DNA of 64,000 bases from Agrocybe praecox (Eukaryota > Basidiomycota > Agaricomycetes > Agaricales > Agrocybaceae). Every line of letters starts with the position of its first letter. The first letter of the stretch is position 1. The position numbers and the translations under genes are program-made. The stretch spans positions 2,767,618 through 2,831,617 of the forward strand of contig OZ024850.1 in NCBI GenBank assembly GCA_964017145.1, written 5' to 3'. The notes under the pieces were generated by a model, which saw nothing but the letters and a program-made list of their open reading frames with translations, had not been told where the DNA came from and searched no databases. Shown one piece after another: positions 1 through 12,461 of the stretch.

Positions 1-1608
1 TCGAGCTCGCATGAGAATTCTGGTACTATTGAAGAGATAATATTGAAGCCAGATTGCTGATAGAGTTGGTCCGAGGAACAGGCATACGACCCAAAACCAG
101 GGGCGGACAGTAGCACCCACGCCTCCAGTCTCCATGTATCTGCGAGCGTAAGCCAATGTAGGTCGATTTCATTTTTCTTAGCGTTTAACTCACTTGAGAA
201 TGTGATTTATAGCAATAGGATTGAAGTACGCGGCAATAGTCTGACCGACGACTGAAATCGCCATGAAAGTGTATTCCTTTCCTGTGAGGGCGTACAGATG
301 AGCTATCCCGCAAACCAGCCATGTATTCGAATTTCGCCGATCCACGCACTGAAAACTTTCATCAACCCAAAGAATAGATGTCGCTTCTTAGCACCATTAT
401 AAGGGTCGAGGTACTGTATTACTGTCAGTTCTCGTTCGCTTTCTCGAGTCATTAGCACGTACAGGAAAATATGTCTTCGCGAGATTCTCGGTGTGATCTG
501 AGTCCGACAACGGGGGTAGCTGCTCAGGAGTTAAATGCTCAACCCGATACCCCAAAGATACCACAGGATTTAGGAATGAATAGAATAATAGTGACGCGAT
601 AGAGCATGTCTGCTCCTCGTTTGGTAGGAGGATCGATTCCTAGGTCTAGTTTCAGCGGACTGTTGACGTAAAATCGAGCCAGCTGTCTTTTTCACGATGA
701 AGGCTATAAACGAAGACTTACTTTGGGGTCCATAGGTACATATTTCCTCGGAACAAACAAAGGTATAAACACTGATACAACCGATAAAACAAAGATTTTG
801 ACCCATAATAAGTTACCTTCGCGTTCCGAGTCCCTCGGGTGAAGAGTGTACGTAGCCAATGGCCACAGATCCCTATAGACGTATACAGCGAGAGCGCAGA
901 AAAGTACCGTCGTACTGAATCTCCGAGCGTAAGTTGTCCATGCGGGAACAGTCATAGATATGAGCACAAGAAGCAACGCGTATAGCTAAGCATAGGACGC
1001 ATGGGTAAGTGAAAATGAACGTATGTAAGAAAGGCATCGAAACTGACATATGTCAATGTCATGTAAACCTCCGGAGATCGATTCCAACACGGTGTACCAA
1101 ATTCTTCCCCACACCCAGGTAACGACCAAATCGACATTCCAAGTAACAGTAAACATCCAACGAGGCGAGCAACCGAGTACGACAGTATAGCCCAGATTCT
1201 GTGGTCTTTCGTGTGGCAAATATTATGGTTTCCGTTCCGTGTATTATGCCACCATGTGAGATAGAAGTAAAACGTTCCTGGGTCCAGGGCTTGAGATACT
1301 GGTGTCTGTTCTCCCTGTGTACGCACCCGCTCCCCCGATAGCGAGGACGAGATCCTAACTAATGCAAGAAAGAGATGCACGGAGATAAATCCCAGAACGA
1401 TGACGAAAGGGAAAGATATGGAATCATTGAGTAACCTGCGATAATAAGCCGGAATGTCAGTTCTAGATCTCATAAAGTAGGAGATTTGATCAACGCACGA
1501 AGTAAACCATTGTAAAAGTCCCCTTCCTTGTCCTCCTTCACTCAACTGAAAAAGCATGTAGGGCGAATACCTGACGCCTATGCCTACGATGGGCACCTGA
1601 GCATCCAT
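1..1608 (-). CDS. ABCC-type ABC transporter ABC1, N-terminal part (runs off left edge)
   Basis: This is the 5' part of a multidrug-resistance-associated (ABCC) transporter, an ATP-driven membrane exporter whose substrate cannot be told from sequence. The start at 1608 (Met-Asp-Ala-Gln) aligns with the start of ABC2 at 23064. Exons continue through the hydrophobic N-terminal extension: a block ending SPEVYMTLTY, then [12 protein letters not shown] and VFIPLFVPRKYVP near 750-950, PPLSDSDHTENLAK near 500, and METGGVGATVRPWFWVV near 135-85. Each block has a counterpart in ABC2 at the same position. Splice joins can be followed, for example a stop-free intron after the Thr-Ser codons near 1500. 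No nucleotide-binding domain is reached before base 1. No frameshift is visible in the part present, so it may be an intact gene cut by the window. K1 lies upstream on the same strand. Confidence 0.85.
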
Positions 1609-2237
1609 AATGACACGCTACTAAACAAGCAGATCGTTTTGAAGATTTCAAATCCAAAGGGATGGAGATATAACAAAGAAACACGAGCAGAGATGAAAGA
1701 ATTGAAGAAAGTGGGCAGTAAACGTTATATGGCACCCAGGATACGCATGTAAGCACTTTACCCTTCACTCTTTGGGAATCAAGCAACCAGGATTTGCTCA
1801 ACTGGAAAGTAACATCAAATATAGTGCAATGATATGAGCACCCACGCGACGCATATGCATATGGGGACCGTGTAAAGGTGTACCTGTGTACAACCTGTGC
1901 ATGAGAATACGCCCATGTCCTTGTTTCCGGAAATGGTAGGTTCAAAGACGCTAATCGCGACGTATTTCTTGAGGGACAATGAGCCCTATTATTGAGGCAG
2001 ACTCGAAGTTGTAAAGCGCTGAATGGTTTTTGGGTTATGGGTTCACCAGAGGAAAATGTTTTCGAAGGCTTGAAGAACCGCTTCCAGAATCCAATTGTCT
2101 CCGACTACTTAGTACTTGGGCTCACCAGTGTTTGTTCGGCAAACACCACGTGACTGTACAAAGAACAGCATACAACCGTAACGCGATCGCGGCATTGGGC
2201 AAGATACTTTACGATCGACCACATATATCACAACTTA
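1609..2237. other. Intergenic, 5' flank of ABC1
   Basis: This stretch separates the ABC1 start from the K1 stop; both genes are on the minus strand, so it should hold the ABC1 promoter. Short open frames occur on both strands but show no family resemblance and no coherent splice structure. Confidence 0.5.
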
Positions 2238-3753
2238 CTACGACTGCGTGACGTTTTCAGGTGCCTTGAAGAGAAGTGATTGAGGCGGTATCTCAAAAAT
2301 AACTTCCCTTAGCCTATCCAGCGTTTCGCGAGCACCCATCCGACGAATAAAATCCGGCTCCATCATCCCCTGTAAGATTTCGTCGATCGAAGGGATTCCA
2401 GTCTGCAGACGTAACTCTGAATATGAGCACAGTATGAAATAAATTGATATAATATTGCTTACCCTGAACTCGTCCAAGCTCGTTCCTAGTTGCCAGACGT
2501 CCAATTTAAAGGGGCTATACATCTCTCCGGTGAGGCATTCAGGAGCCTTTTCACGGCTATAGTTCTGTGCCGTGAGCGAGCTACCCAAAGGCAGCCCTGA
2601 AACGAAACACTGTAGTTCCTCGTACTCCTGCGGAAATTGAATAGCAACTTCGAAATCTATGAGGTAAACGCGGGGACGCGTGAGTGAAATCTTTTTCAAC
2701 AGCAGTGATTCCGGGTGCCATTGGGCGACAAAATTATCTTTAAAGGCGTCCTATAGAGATTAGAAGATCTCAGCCGATGTGGAGGGCTGTGATAAAATGG
2801 GAGGTATGTACGCACACGATGGGCTATGTTCAATGCGTGAATAAATTCAAGCGCCTGAATATGGCATTATGAACCGAGAATAACGAGGAACAAGACAGAA
2901 CAAATCAGAACAAATCACCTACCTCCAACATTTGCATGATTATATCCAACATATCTCCGACAGAGTTTTCTGCCCAACCGTGATAAGCTAGTCCCGCACC
3001 GACTTTCGGGAAAACGCCCAATACAACATCTTCAAACTGAATCTCGTCGATCATGGGTAGCGTATAATTGTTGCTCCAGAAACTATCTGGTCCGGTCGCT
3101 ATCTTCCTCAGGATATCAAGTTGGTGTCGGCCTTCGTTCTTGATTGCAATGACGCGTATGTAAACGTCCACTCCATAAGAGGTACACGCGAGCCGTTGAA
3201 AGCTGTTCTGTTGTGTATTACTTCAATATTGGAATACATAGTACTAAAGAAAAACATAAGAAGTATACAAACCTTATACTGCCGTTTACAAAGAGCCACC
3301 AACGAGCCTAAACTCATAAATTCCATGCTTCTGCGTTCCGCGTGGACATATTGGAATCCAAAAGAAGGGCCAATTTTGATCACAGACATTTTTCCTTTTT
3401 TTGAAGTCAAATATGCACCCACCCTTTAACGCAAGATCGCCATATGGCAAATCGTCCCATAAAGTATAACCATGCTCAGAGAGAGGTTGTCTGAGAGGTT
3501 TCCAGAGTTCCCCGTATAGATCGCTTAACCACATATCAAAGCTTTCTGGAAGCTAGTACGAAAGCAATTCAATCAATTAACGAGTTGGAAAGAGTAAAAA
3601 AAGGTCGTTTATCACATTTAGCCGACGCTCTACCTGGAGTCCGTTTTCACTTGGTTGAGTATTCGAAACGCGTTTACGATAAATATTCCAGAAGTTAACA
3701 GATGCGACTGCTGCGACAATAGCAGGTATGGCGAAAGAAGCGCGCATTGGCAT
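2238..3753 (-). pseudogene. Membrane-anchored protein-kinase-like gene K1 (single frameshift)
   Basis: First of five related kinase-like copies. From the Met at 3753 it encodes a short N-terminal hydrophobic segment followed by Trp and basic residues, then exons matching K2 and K3: a TLW block, a VIRVIAIK block (VAIK-like lysine), ALEFIHALNIAHR joined by splicing to DAFKDN (HRD catalytic loop), LIDFE in place of DFG, APECL (APE motif) and PFKLDVWQLG. Exon 2 starts in one frame (EHGYTLWDD) and its homologous remainder (FGFQYVHAE to the intron) is in another. The shift lies around a run of seven T on the plus strand (3396-3402); one base fewer would put both halves in one frame. It may be a young pseudogene or a sequencing error. 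Everything downstream of the shift is well preserved. Confidence 0.6.
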
Positions 3754-5177
3754 GGAAAGAGGAGCAATGGGCGGTTACAGAGAACAGAGGTGGTTGAATG
3801 AAAATTAAAACTAAGCCACTTTGTTCGGTTCGCCTATTTATATGTTTATACCCGGGACCGGAGTAAATTGCTTCGAAACTTGGTCAAAACGCATCGATTA
3901 TGTAGGAGTTTCGAGCCCTGAGAGTATAATTCGAAGTGGTTCGAAAACCTCAACTACATATTGCTAGCTATGAACTCGATGGGAATAGATGGGGAGGGGA
4001 TAAATTATAATATAGTGCATAAAAATAGTATGGATTGACCTTGCAAAAGTAACAAGAAAGGCGGAGTGCTTGGTACAACTCTTCACGCCTATTCAGAAGG
4101 TGTTCCCGTCAGAGTTTCCTGCTCACTTCTTAACTGAGAGACTCAACGCAGGATAAGAGATATTAGATGGATGACAGACGGAAAGCATGAGTCCACAATG
4201 TCGATCATCGACACGGTGACGTTGAGATTGCAGAGAAGGCTTAAATAGGGACGAGCTTCTTGATCGGCAATCTGCTAAGAGGTAATAATTGTATCTCCGC
4301 CCTGCTTAGGCTGTCGGAATTCAAAGCTGTTACAGAGTCCGACGTAATGCCGAACTCTGATTAACCCCGGCGGGCTATTCCCTGAGTAAGGAAAATTCGT
4401 TCAGATACATAGACAGGTTGAAGACAAGGACACGAGAAATGTTTCACATATAGCTCGTTTTCTGTGACTTGTATGTTGTTGAAGGGATGAATTCATACTT
4501 AATGTTGTCCTGTCCGGACTTCGAAGTATTCTAAATTTGTGAAGGGTAAAATAAAAGAATTGATTTGGTAAGTTATGGTATCGAAGCGACGCAAAGGAAA
4601 ATTCCACCTTGTTCCCGACGACCGTGCAACCAAAAGCCATCCTTTGCCGTCGCGGCGGTCGACGAGCATATCTTATGGTGGTTGGCTCTGTCCCGTTTTC
4701 TTCAACACCTTTTGACTTTACCTTTTAACCTGCTACGACGACAATATTCAAACGAACGATAAACTGCGATTACCACTACTCACACATACGAAGAAACAAC
4801 TGTGACCCACTCCTTCATATCCGCCCCTTAATCCTTCCTTCTTTTGCTTTGCTGGACTCTTTCCAACTTCCAAAGGCGCTCATAAACCCTTGCTTTCTTT
4901 TCTCTCTTTCGGTTTACAACCTCCACGCACGCATATACACACGGATCCGTCTTCCGTATACGATATACTTCGCAAAAAGTGCCTTTTGGGCCGCATACAT
5001 CCACTTTTTTACCTCTCAAGGACCACCACGGTGTGCTTCGAACGCATATACGGCATCCTTTTTATCCCACACACCCATCCGACATCCATTAATTTAATAT
5101 TCAACTCTTCCTTTTCCTTTCACTGACACCCAGGTTAAATTGGGTGAATTCAGGCTGAAAGGAACAAGCAAAATCAG
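3754..5177. other. Intergenic between divergent K1 and the 5178 gene
   Basis: Divergent intergenic region of 1.4 kb. The K1-proximal two thirds show nothing recognisable. The last 370 bases are pyrimidine-rich and look like the promoter and 5' leader of the gene starting at 5178. Confidence 0.5.
4805..5130 (+). promoter_or_regulatory. Pyrimidine-rich promoter/leader of the 5178 gene
   Basis: About 320 bases of the plus strand are dominated by C and T (runs such as CTTCCTTCTTTTG and TTTCTTTTCTCTCTTTC), ending roughly 50 bases before the ATG at 5178. CT-rich tracts just upstream of start codons are common in well-expressed filamentous-fungal genes. The transcription start itself cannot be located from sequence. 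Confidence 0.45.
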
Positions 5178-8100
5178 ATGCCTCCACGGCCAGTCATCAA
5201 GGTCCGACAGAACCGTCCTGTTTCTGCGATTTACTTGGGGAAAGGGGGAGGAGGAATTGGAGGCCCCAGTCCGAGTTTACAAGATCTCTCCCAGTCAGCC
5301 TCGGGCTATGCGAGCTTGATCAGTGCGACACCGCCGAATTTGCCTGATTTGCCTGAGCCGGAGTTGGTTGATACCAGAGACGAGGTGGAGGATGACGGGC
5401 GTTCTTCGCCATATTCGGGATCCGGACTAGGACGGGGAAGAGGGAGTGATTTCGAGTTTGAAGAAAGGGAAAGAGAAAGGGAGAGAGAGATGATGGAGAG
5501 TCCGAGTCCGACTCCAGTGTCGAGGAGGGGAGGGAGTGTACTTAAGCCTGGATCGGGGTTGCCGTCGCCGCCTGCGACGAACTCGACTGGGAGTGGGAGC
5601 ACGGGGGATCCTGCGACGATACGCGGAGAGTCCAAGACGATCTCGAGGCCTTTGTCATTGCATAGTAATAGCAGTAACGGGGCGAGTACGAGTGCGGAAG
5701 GTTACCATCGCCAGCAGCACCAACAACACATGAGGCGCGGCACGAGCAGCAGCATCAATCTCGGGAGTATGGTTAGCGGTAACGGCAACAACGGTAGATT
5801 GCAGGACGTTGAGCTGGACGACGGCGGAGATGCGGGTGTGGAGGGCGATTATGATGATGATTATGATAAAGAGGACGAGATGCAACGAGAACGACGGGAA
5901 TTTGACGAGCATAACGACGACGACGACGACAAGGCGGACAATGAGAGTAACGTGGATGACGGAGACAATACTGCGCGCATGGATAGAAGGTTCTTGGATA
6001 GACAGCAGGACAGAAGCTCGACTGAGAATGTCCTTGCGTTGCAGAGAGTAAAGAATTTGGCACAAAGAAATAGGATGGTATGTTTTGGGCGTGACTTTTG
6101 TTTTATTTTATTTCGCTCACTCTTTCTCTCTTTCTTCTTCCACCTTCATCTACAAATGACTATGACGACGCTGGCGACGTCTTTCTTTCAATTATGGTAC
6201 TCGCCTTTATCATCACACAAGGCGCTGGATAAATTATCAAGACTATCGCCCTCGCCTGCTCGGACGGGTATTGGGTCGGTCAATCTAGGATCTAGTATTA
6301 GCAGTTCACGCTCGCCCGCCCCACCCGCCCCACCATCCACTTCGTCCTCTTCTTCATCACGCTTAGCAATAGCCAACGCAAACAATTCAATGCATACTCC
6401 TTCACGACTATCCCAGACCCAAATTCAACGCATACCTTCGACGACATCCTCATCTTCTCAACAGTCGGATTTACACATCCACGATCTCGCCCGTTCAGGG
6501 TCAGAAACGGAGAGAGAATCAACGAGACATTCTTATTCATCATCGCATTCTTCCTCCTCACACTCGCATAGCAATCACTACAGGTCTGCATCCCATCACC
6601 AGAGCAGCGGGAGCGTGCACCACTCGCCTACACTTTCATTATCCCAGTTAACACTTGCTTCACCTTCGCCCTCACAACACGCAACCCTCCCTCCGCCGAG
6701 CACCCCGCATAGAAGCCCTTACCACCGTGTTCGACATATTTCCGCTCCGGACTCACCTGAAAAAGTCCGGGTGGGTAATAGGATTGGAATGTCACTTGCG
6801 AATGAAGCGGGTGGATCGACGTCGAGTCTGACGAGGAGCCCGGGGATGGGAAGGAGGAGAAATAGGATGAGTTTGGCGAGTATGTCACAGTTGGCGTTGT
6901 CGGATCAGGAGGAAGAGAGGGAAGACGGGGAAGGGGATGTCCATGCGGATGAACAGGGACGGATTAGGCGACGAGTGCATGTGGGCGGTGAGGAGGAGGA
7001 TCCGGGGTTAAGGACTGCGACGACGACAGGAACAGCGAGGAGGGACAGGACGCTGAATGAGAGGGATATGATTATTCAGAGTGCATTGGCTGCTGCTGCT
7101 GCTTCTGGTGGCGGTGCTGGTGGAACGAGGAGGAGCCCGTTGAGCGCGCGGAGGAGAGGGGCATTGCCGAGGGAGTTTAGATCCCAGTCCCAGGCGGGCA
7201 TGGTGTCGAGTTCTGCGGCTGGGATGCAGGGAGAAGATGAGAGGACGAGTCCTAGTCCTAGTCCGGGTACTAGGAGACGAGATAGTTGGCGGGTATGTTT
7301 ATTTTATTTTATTTTATTTTAATTATACAAATACAAATTTTCTAATTATAGACCACCGAACCGATGACACCCTTACGACCACAAACTACGGGCCAAGGGC
7401 GGTCAGCGACGCTTCGTGAATCCACGACTTCATCGGTATCGAGGCGGAGATCTGGTGTTCAAGATCCTAGATGGTCAAGTGAGGATTTGAGGTCGTCGAC
7501 ACTGCGTGAACGGGATCGAACGACATACTCTGTTGACAGGAATAATACCAACAGCAGCAGTAATCGGGCCTCGTACCAGAACGATAGGACGTATAATACC
7601 TCTCATTCTACGGAAGAACATCGTTTGTCCCCGGCATTAACGAGAACGGAGCGTAGGCAAAGCTTGAGGGGTGGGAGTGCGGAGAGTGCGTTGTTGACGT
7701 GGAGCCCTGGTGGGCGGAGTTTGTTGGGAGAGGGGCTGAGAGCTGCGGGGCTGAGGCCGAAGAGGGAGTCGGAAGATTTGAGAGGGGTTGTTATTCCTGG
7801 TGTTGGTGGTGCTGCCGGGAAGGAGCCCGGTAGTACTGGTGGACTGGACAGGGATGGTAGTGAGCGAGATAGGAATATGGAGCAGAGGAGGGCGACGGGT
7901 GAATGGAGCCCGCAGGACGTGTTGGATGCAGGGAGAAGAAGGGTGTTTGAGAAGGAGAGGCAGCCTGCGCGAGCGTCGACTTCCATGGCGCAGTATCAGT
8001 ACCTGGATCGCGAAGCAGAGGAAGATAATCATCATCGTGGGAAGGAGCTGAGGAGCCATAAGAGTGCGTATTACCTGTCTTCGAGGGATCTGGAGAGGGA

Positions 8101-10057
8101 TTCGTCTGTTACGAGGAATGTGACGACGCACGAGAGGGCCGCTTCTGCTCTTGGCGGCTATCATCATAATACTGTCACTTCACCTACGCCGCTGCACACT
8201 ACCACAGGTGCGACAGCTCATGTCTTGGACCGGATGGCCGCCTCTAGTCCGTTCACTGCGAGTACGAGGAGGTATAGCAGTAATACTGCGGCACCGGGTA
8301 CCGCGAACAACAACAACCTTAACGCCAGCACTGCGAGCACTATCAACAATAGCAACATCATGGCCAACATGTCGGCTTCCCAGATCCAGTTGGAGCATAC
8401 GCGGCTGATGCTGGAGAGCTTGTCGATGTTTGAGTCTCAGGTTGTCAAGCTGCCGCAGTTGGCCACCAGCTCAACGAAGAGTACATCGAGCACGGGCGCA
8501 TCGCAGGTCGAGCTGGCAAGGAACGCACAAGGGGTGGTTTTTGCTGCTGAGAGGCTGTCGGGGATGTTGAGGCATGGTGGGATGCGTGCGTTGGAGGCTC
8601 AGGTCGAGGCGGAGGTGGAAGGGTCATCGTCTGCGGTGGAGAATAGGGATGGGCTGGTGGAAGTTTTTGGGAGGGTGGTCACGGAGTATAGGGACGGATC
8701 GAGGGTGGCGGATGAGCTTGTCAGGGGTATCACGGCGCTTTTGTTGGGTGTAGGGAGAGTCATGAGGGATTTTGGAGCTGCTGCCGGGGATCTTGGGACA
8801 CAGTCGCCAAGTGTGCATAATAGGCATCTGAGCCTAGATTATCTGCAGGCGGAGACTGGTGGGGCACCTGGACAAGGCGCATCGAGTACGGAGAGTGGGA
8901 GACATAGTGTTGCTTCGAGACGGAGCTGGGAACCGACCCCGAGGGACAAGGAGAGGGAGAGGGAGGAAACGTTCAAGAGGTTAGCAGGAACTAGACCGGA
9001 AAGCGTCCTTGCCCGAGCGTCACCGGCGACGTTCCAAAAGCTGAAGGACAGGGAAGAGAGGGAGAGAGCATCGCCTGTTAATGCCCACAAGCTCAATGCC
9101 TCTCTCAGTGGTCCTAGACGGCTGTTCACTCCCAGGGAGAAAAGGGAACAGATACTAGATGCTGCTAGAGCGGAGGTCATTCGTGGTGGTGCCAATCTCG
9201 TCCCCGCTGATTCACAAGAGACCATCCATCAGCGACTTATTGAGCCTTCACCGACACCTGCGACGAGGGTCCAGGTCAAGGCGAGTCCTAGGGAGAGGAG
9301 TAGGACGTTGACCCCGCTTAGCATTCCTAAACCTCTGCCTGCTTTGCCCTCAGAGTCGACGAATAGGAGGCAGGCAACAACCTCCACCAATCCTCCAGCT
9401 ACTGCCGGTCTGGAGAAATCAACGGGAGGAACAATAGGAACTGGATCCACACGCGAACGCGCGCGCCGTTCAACGCTGCGCTCGTCGTTTCCTCTAATCA
9501 CCTCCCCTAGCAATGCCACCACTGCGATCACACCTCACACGGTGTCTAACACCCCTTCTCGGTCACTTTTCCCACTGCCCAGGACAAATTCGGATAGGTC
9601 CGAAGGTCCAAGTCCTGGCGTTACTTTTTCAAAGCCTACGCCAGGTTCGATATCAGCAACGCTCTCCGATCTGCATCAGCAAGTCGAGAGGCAGCGGAGT
9701 ACGGGAGGGTCTAGTGCTAGTGCTAGTAATAGCATCAGCACGGGCGAATTCAACTCTAATAACCTCCAGCCACCTCCTACAGGTGCGAACCTATCACGAT
9801 CGACTTCAGACGTCGAGCGCGATCCATCCTCGAGAGAAGCGAGACGGAAGACTTTAGGCGGCGTATCGCGTGCAGGGATGCCTCGGTCCTCATTGGATTC
9901 AGCTACTCCATCTCGTGCTGTACTGAATAGTAGCAAATCTAATTCTGCGACAGTGCATGCGGCGGACAGGAGCGCTGCGACGACGATCTTACAGCAGGGT
10001 ACTCCTTCAACGAGAGAGAGGAGAAGGACAGTCACGGAGATTTGGCCGCAAAAGTAG
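5178..10057 (+). CDS. Large, low-complexity Ser/Arg-rich protein of unknown function
   Basis: Predicted as three exons, 5178-6077, 6222-7292 and 7352-10057, giving about 1558 residues. Donors GTATGT and acceptors AAG and TAG are clear. I do not recognise a named domain. The protein is mostly low complexity: Ser/Thr/Arg/Gly-rich, with acidic runs (near residues 215-265), poly-Ser and poly-Ala stretches and many Ser-Pro sites, so it is probably disordered and heavily phosphorylated. Two segments look ordered: residues about 292-310 across the first splice (QRVKNLAQRNRM then ALDKLSRLSP) and a helical, low-proline region coded by about 8360-8800 (IQLEHTRLMLESLSMFESQVV to VGRVMRDFG). The second segment was partly copied to 18590-18880. 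Intron 1 is 144 nt, divisible by three, with no in-frame stop, so its retention would add 48 residues. The start is the first Met after the CT-rich tract. Confidence 0.85.
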
Positions 10058-10931
10058 CTGTTGTTGGACCCTTATTTTTTTTCAAAAAAGTTTTGGTCAG
10101 TCTGTCTATTTTGGTGGTCTAAGTTTGAATGGGCAGCTTATCTGTTTGTGTTTGTTTGGCTATAGAACCTTTTTCTTTTCTTTTTTTCTTATTCATTAAT
10201 TTTTTGTAGTATCCCTTTGCATACCTCCTTCTTTTGGACTTCTTGCTGCGCCGAGTAGTAAGTAAGTAGAATCGCGCTTCTTTCTTTCTTTTTCACCAAA
10301 AACACTTTGAACCCTATTTATCCCTTTCCTTTCCTTCTTTCTTCTTCTTTTCTTCGGCTCATTTTTTCGTCTCGTCTTTTCTGTGATACTTTTTGATCCG
10401 ATCGTCCATTTCTATACTCTCTCTGTCTCTCTGTCTGTCTTTTTCTATCATACTCCCTTTCTCTTGTGTCTTTTTGGGTAATAGGCTCTCCTTATTCATC
10501 CACGTAGCCCGATACATGCATGCATTCCTTATACATTACGATACATATATATTATGTATAACTGCATGTGAAGAAGAGCCTTATGAGTGTGGGTTCGTGG
10601 TTTGTGATGTGCTTCTTTGATATTTGCAGTAGTAAGTTTGTTTCGCTCGTGTATCATCATCATCGTGCACGGTAGAATGTCAACCCCTTTCCCCTAATGC
10701 TTTATAAGAAGGAAATTAAGTTGTGAGAGACATTGGTGTAGGATCTGTTTCTAAAGGGAGGGTGACGAATCACGTCGCATTTTATGACACGTCAAGGACC
10801 CTACTGTACCCCGCAGCCAAAGATAGTAGACACGTCAACCATAACATCATGACTACACACTTCACGTCTCTGTGGTTATTGACGCTGAGATAGTGCATAT
10901 ATGGTCAAGGAATTGAAATTTTGAATTTCAG
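10058..10931. other. Intergenic, 3' flank shared by convergent genes
   Basis: Lies between the convergent ends of the 5178 gene and K2. Bases 10150-10480 are very T/C-rich on the plus strand (repeated CTTT units), probably 3' untranslated sequence of the large gene. No additional gene is supported. Confidence 0.5.
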
Positions 10932-12461
10932 CTAAATATTGAGAACTTTCAAGGGTTCAATCAGAAGAGACTCCGGTGCCATAGCGTAAACAATTGTCCT
11001 GAGCTTATTTAAAGTCTCGCCCGCGGTTGGGCGAGCTGTGGAAGTGGGCTGCACCATTTCTTTCAAGATGATATCAATGGATGCAATTCCAGACTAAGAT
11101 GAACAGAGGATCAGCATGATGGGGATGTAGGTAATTATTCGTTGCGTACTTTGAAGTATAAAAGGTTTTGCCCAAGTTGCCAAATGTCCAGCTTGAAAGG
11201 ACTGTATAGCTCTCCAGTGACGCATTCCGGCGCTTGTGGACGACAATAACCATATTTACCTGGTTCCGAGAACGAACCACCGATAGGTAACCCTGATATA
11301 AAACACTGGCTTTCGTCGTATTCTTGAGGAAACTGGACAGCGACTTCAAAGTCAATGAGGTACACTCGGGGGCGCGTGGACGAGATTTTCTTCGTCAGCA
11401 TTGATTCAGGGTGCCATTGAACATGAAAGTTGTCTTGAAAGGCGTCCTATACAACCTTGCAATGTGAGAAACTGTATCATGAGAATTTTGCATATACATA
11501 CGCGATGAGCAATATTCAAGCTGTGGATGAATTCAAGGGCCTGTGGTGCAATATTATTAGCAATACAACCCTCACCATCGATACAAAGAGTAGCAGCACT
11601 TACTTCTAACATCTGCATGATCATATCTAAGACATCGCCGACGGAGTTCTTTGGCCAACCTCCAAAGGCTTCTGACATCGGTTGACCTACTCTAGGGAAA
11701 ACTCCGAGTACAATATCCTCCAGTTGGATCTCGTCAAGCAGAGGCAGACAGTGATTGTTGCTGTAGAAGCTATTCGGTCCCGTCCCTGTTTCCCTCAAAA
11801 TATCAAGATGGTCTTGACCTTCCCTTTTGATAACGATTACTCGAATCACTACGTCTTGACTGCTGTGACTAGACGCTGCGCGACAAAGACCGTTCTATTC
11901 AAGAAATCAATATGTAATATGAAAATGAAACTAAGTTTCGAAATTCTGACTCGATAGCCCAGATAACAAAGTCCTTTTATGGTTTCGGAATTATCACTGA
12001 AATCGTCGCGACACTGGGGAGGAACATAACGAAAACCATAAGATTTCCGCAACTCAGGAAACCTATCTGGTTCGTTGTGAAACCCGGGTGATGCGACCGA
12101 CGTGTCGTTCAAACGTTCCCACAGGGTATAGCCACGAGCGTACAATATCGGTCGAAGAGTATTCCAGGTTTGATCCCATTGCTTTATGCAATCGTCGACA
12201 TTCTTTGGTTGTCTCCATGTTCTGATATCATCAGGAAGCTATGAGTAAGGAGCGCGACTCAGCCGACAATTTGAGAAGTGGAAGGCCGGAGTAAATTACC
12301 AAATCTCGCCAGGCCACTGGCACTTGAACGCTTGGTTGCTCTGGCTGGACTACATCAGCTTTAGTCTGACGTTGGTTCTTCCGGATGGTTATGGCCGCTG
12401 CAGCCGCCGCAGCTACACAGACAGCAGTGACAGAGAAATAGAAAGAATGTACCACTGGCAT
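10932..12461 (-). CDS. Membrane-anchored protein-kinase-like protein K2
   Basis: Probably intact member of the local kinase-like family, six exons. It starts MPVVHSFYFSVTAV with an Ala-rich hydrophobic segment (residues about 5-25) followed by basic residues, suggesting a single N-terminal membrane anchor. Exon 2 begins LPDD and contains QWDQTWNTLRPIL. Exon 3 has VIRVIVIK (putative ATP-binding lysine) and DEIQLEDIVLGVFP. Exon 4 gives IHSLNIAHR, spliced to DAFQDN (HRD loop with metal-binding Asn). Exon 5 holds LIDFE (DFG changed to DFE), APECV and SPFKLDIWQLG. It ends at the TAG at 10932. A clear glycine-rich loop is not seen, so activity is uncertain. Its last exon is nearly identical to that of K3, so these two are the most recent duplicates. 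The Ser/Thr-kinase-like fold is supported by motif order; substrate and role are unknown. Confidence 0.8.

Noticed and set aside
5306..9857. Long open frames opposite or overlapping the 5178 gene
   Set aside because: They follow from the GC-rich, low-complexity codons of the real gene and have no motifs or own splice structure.
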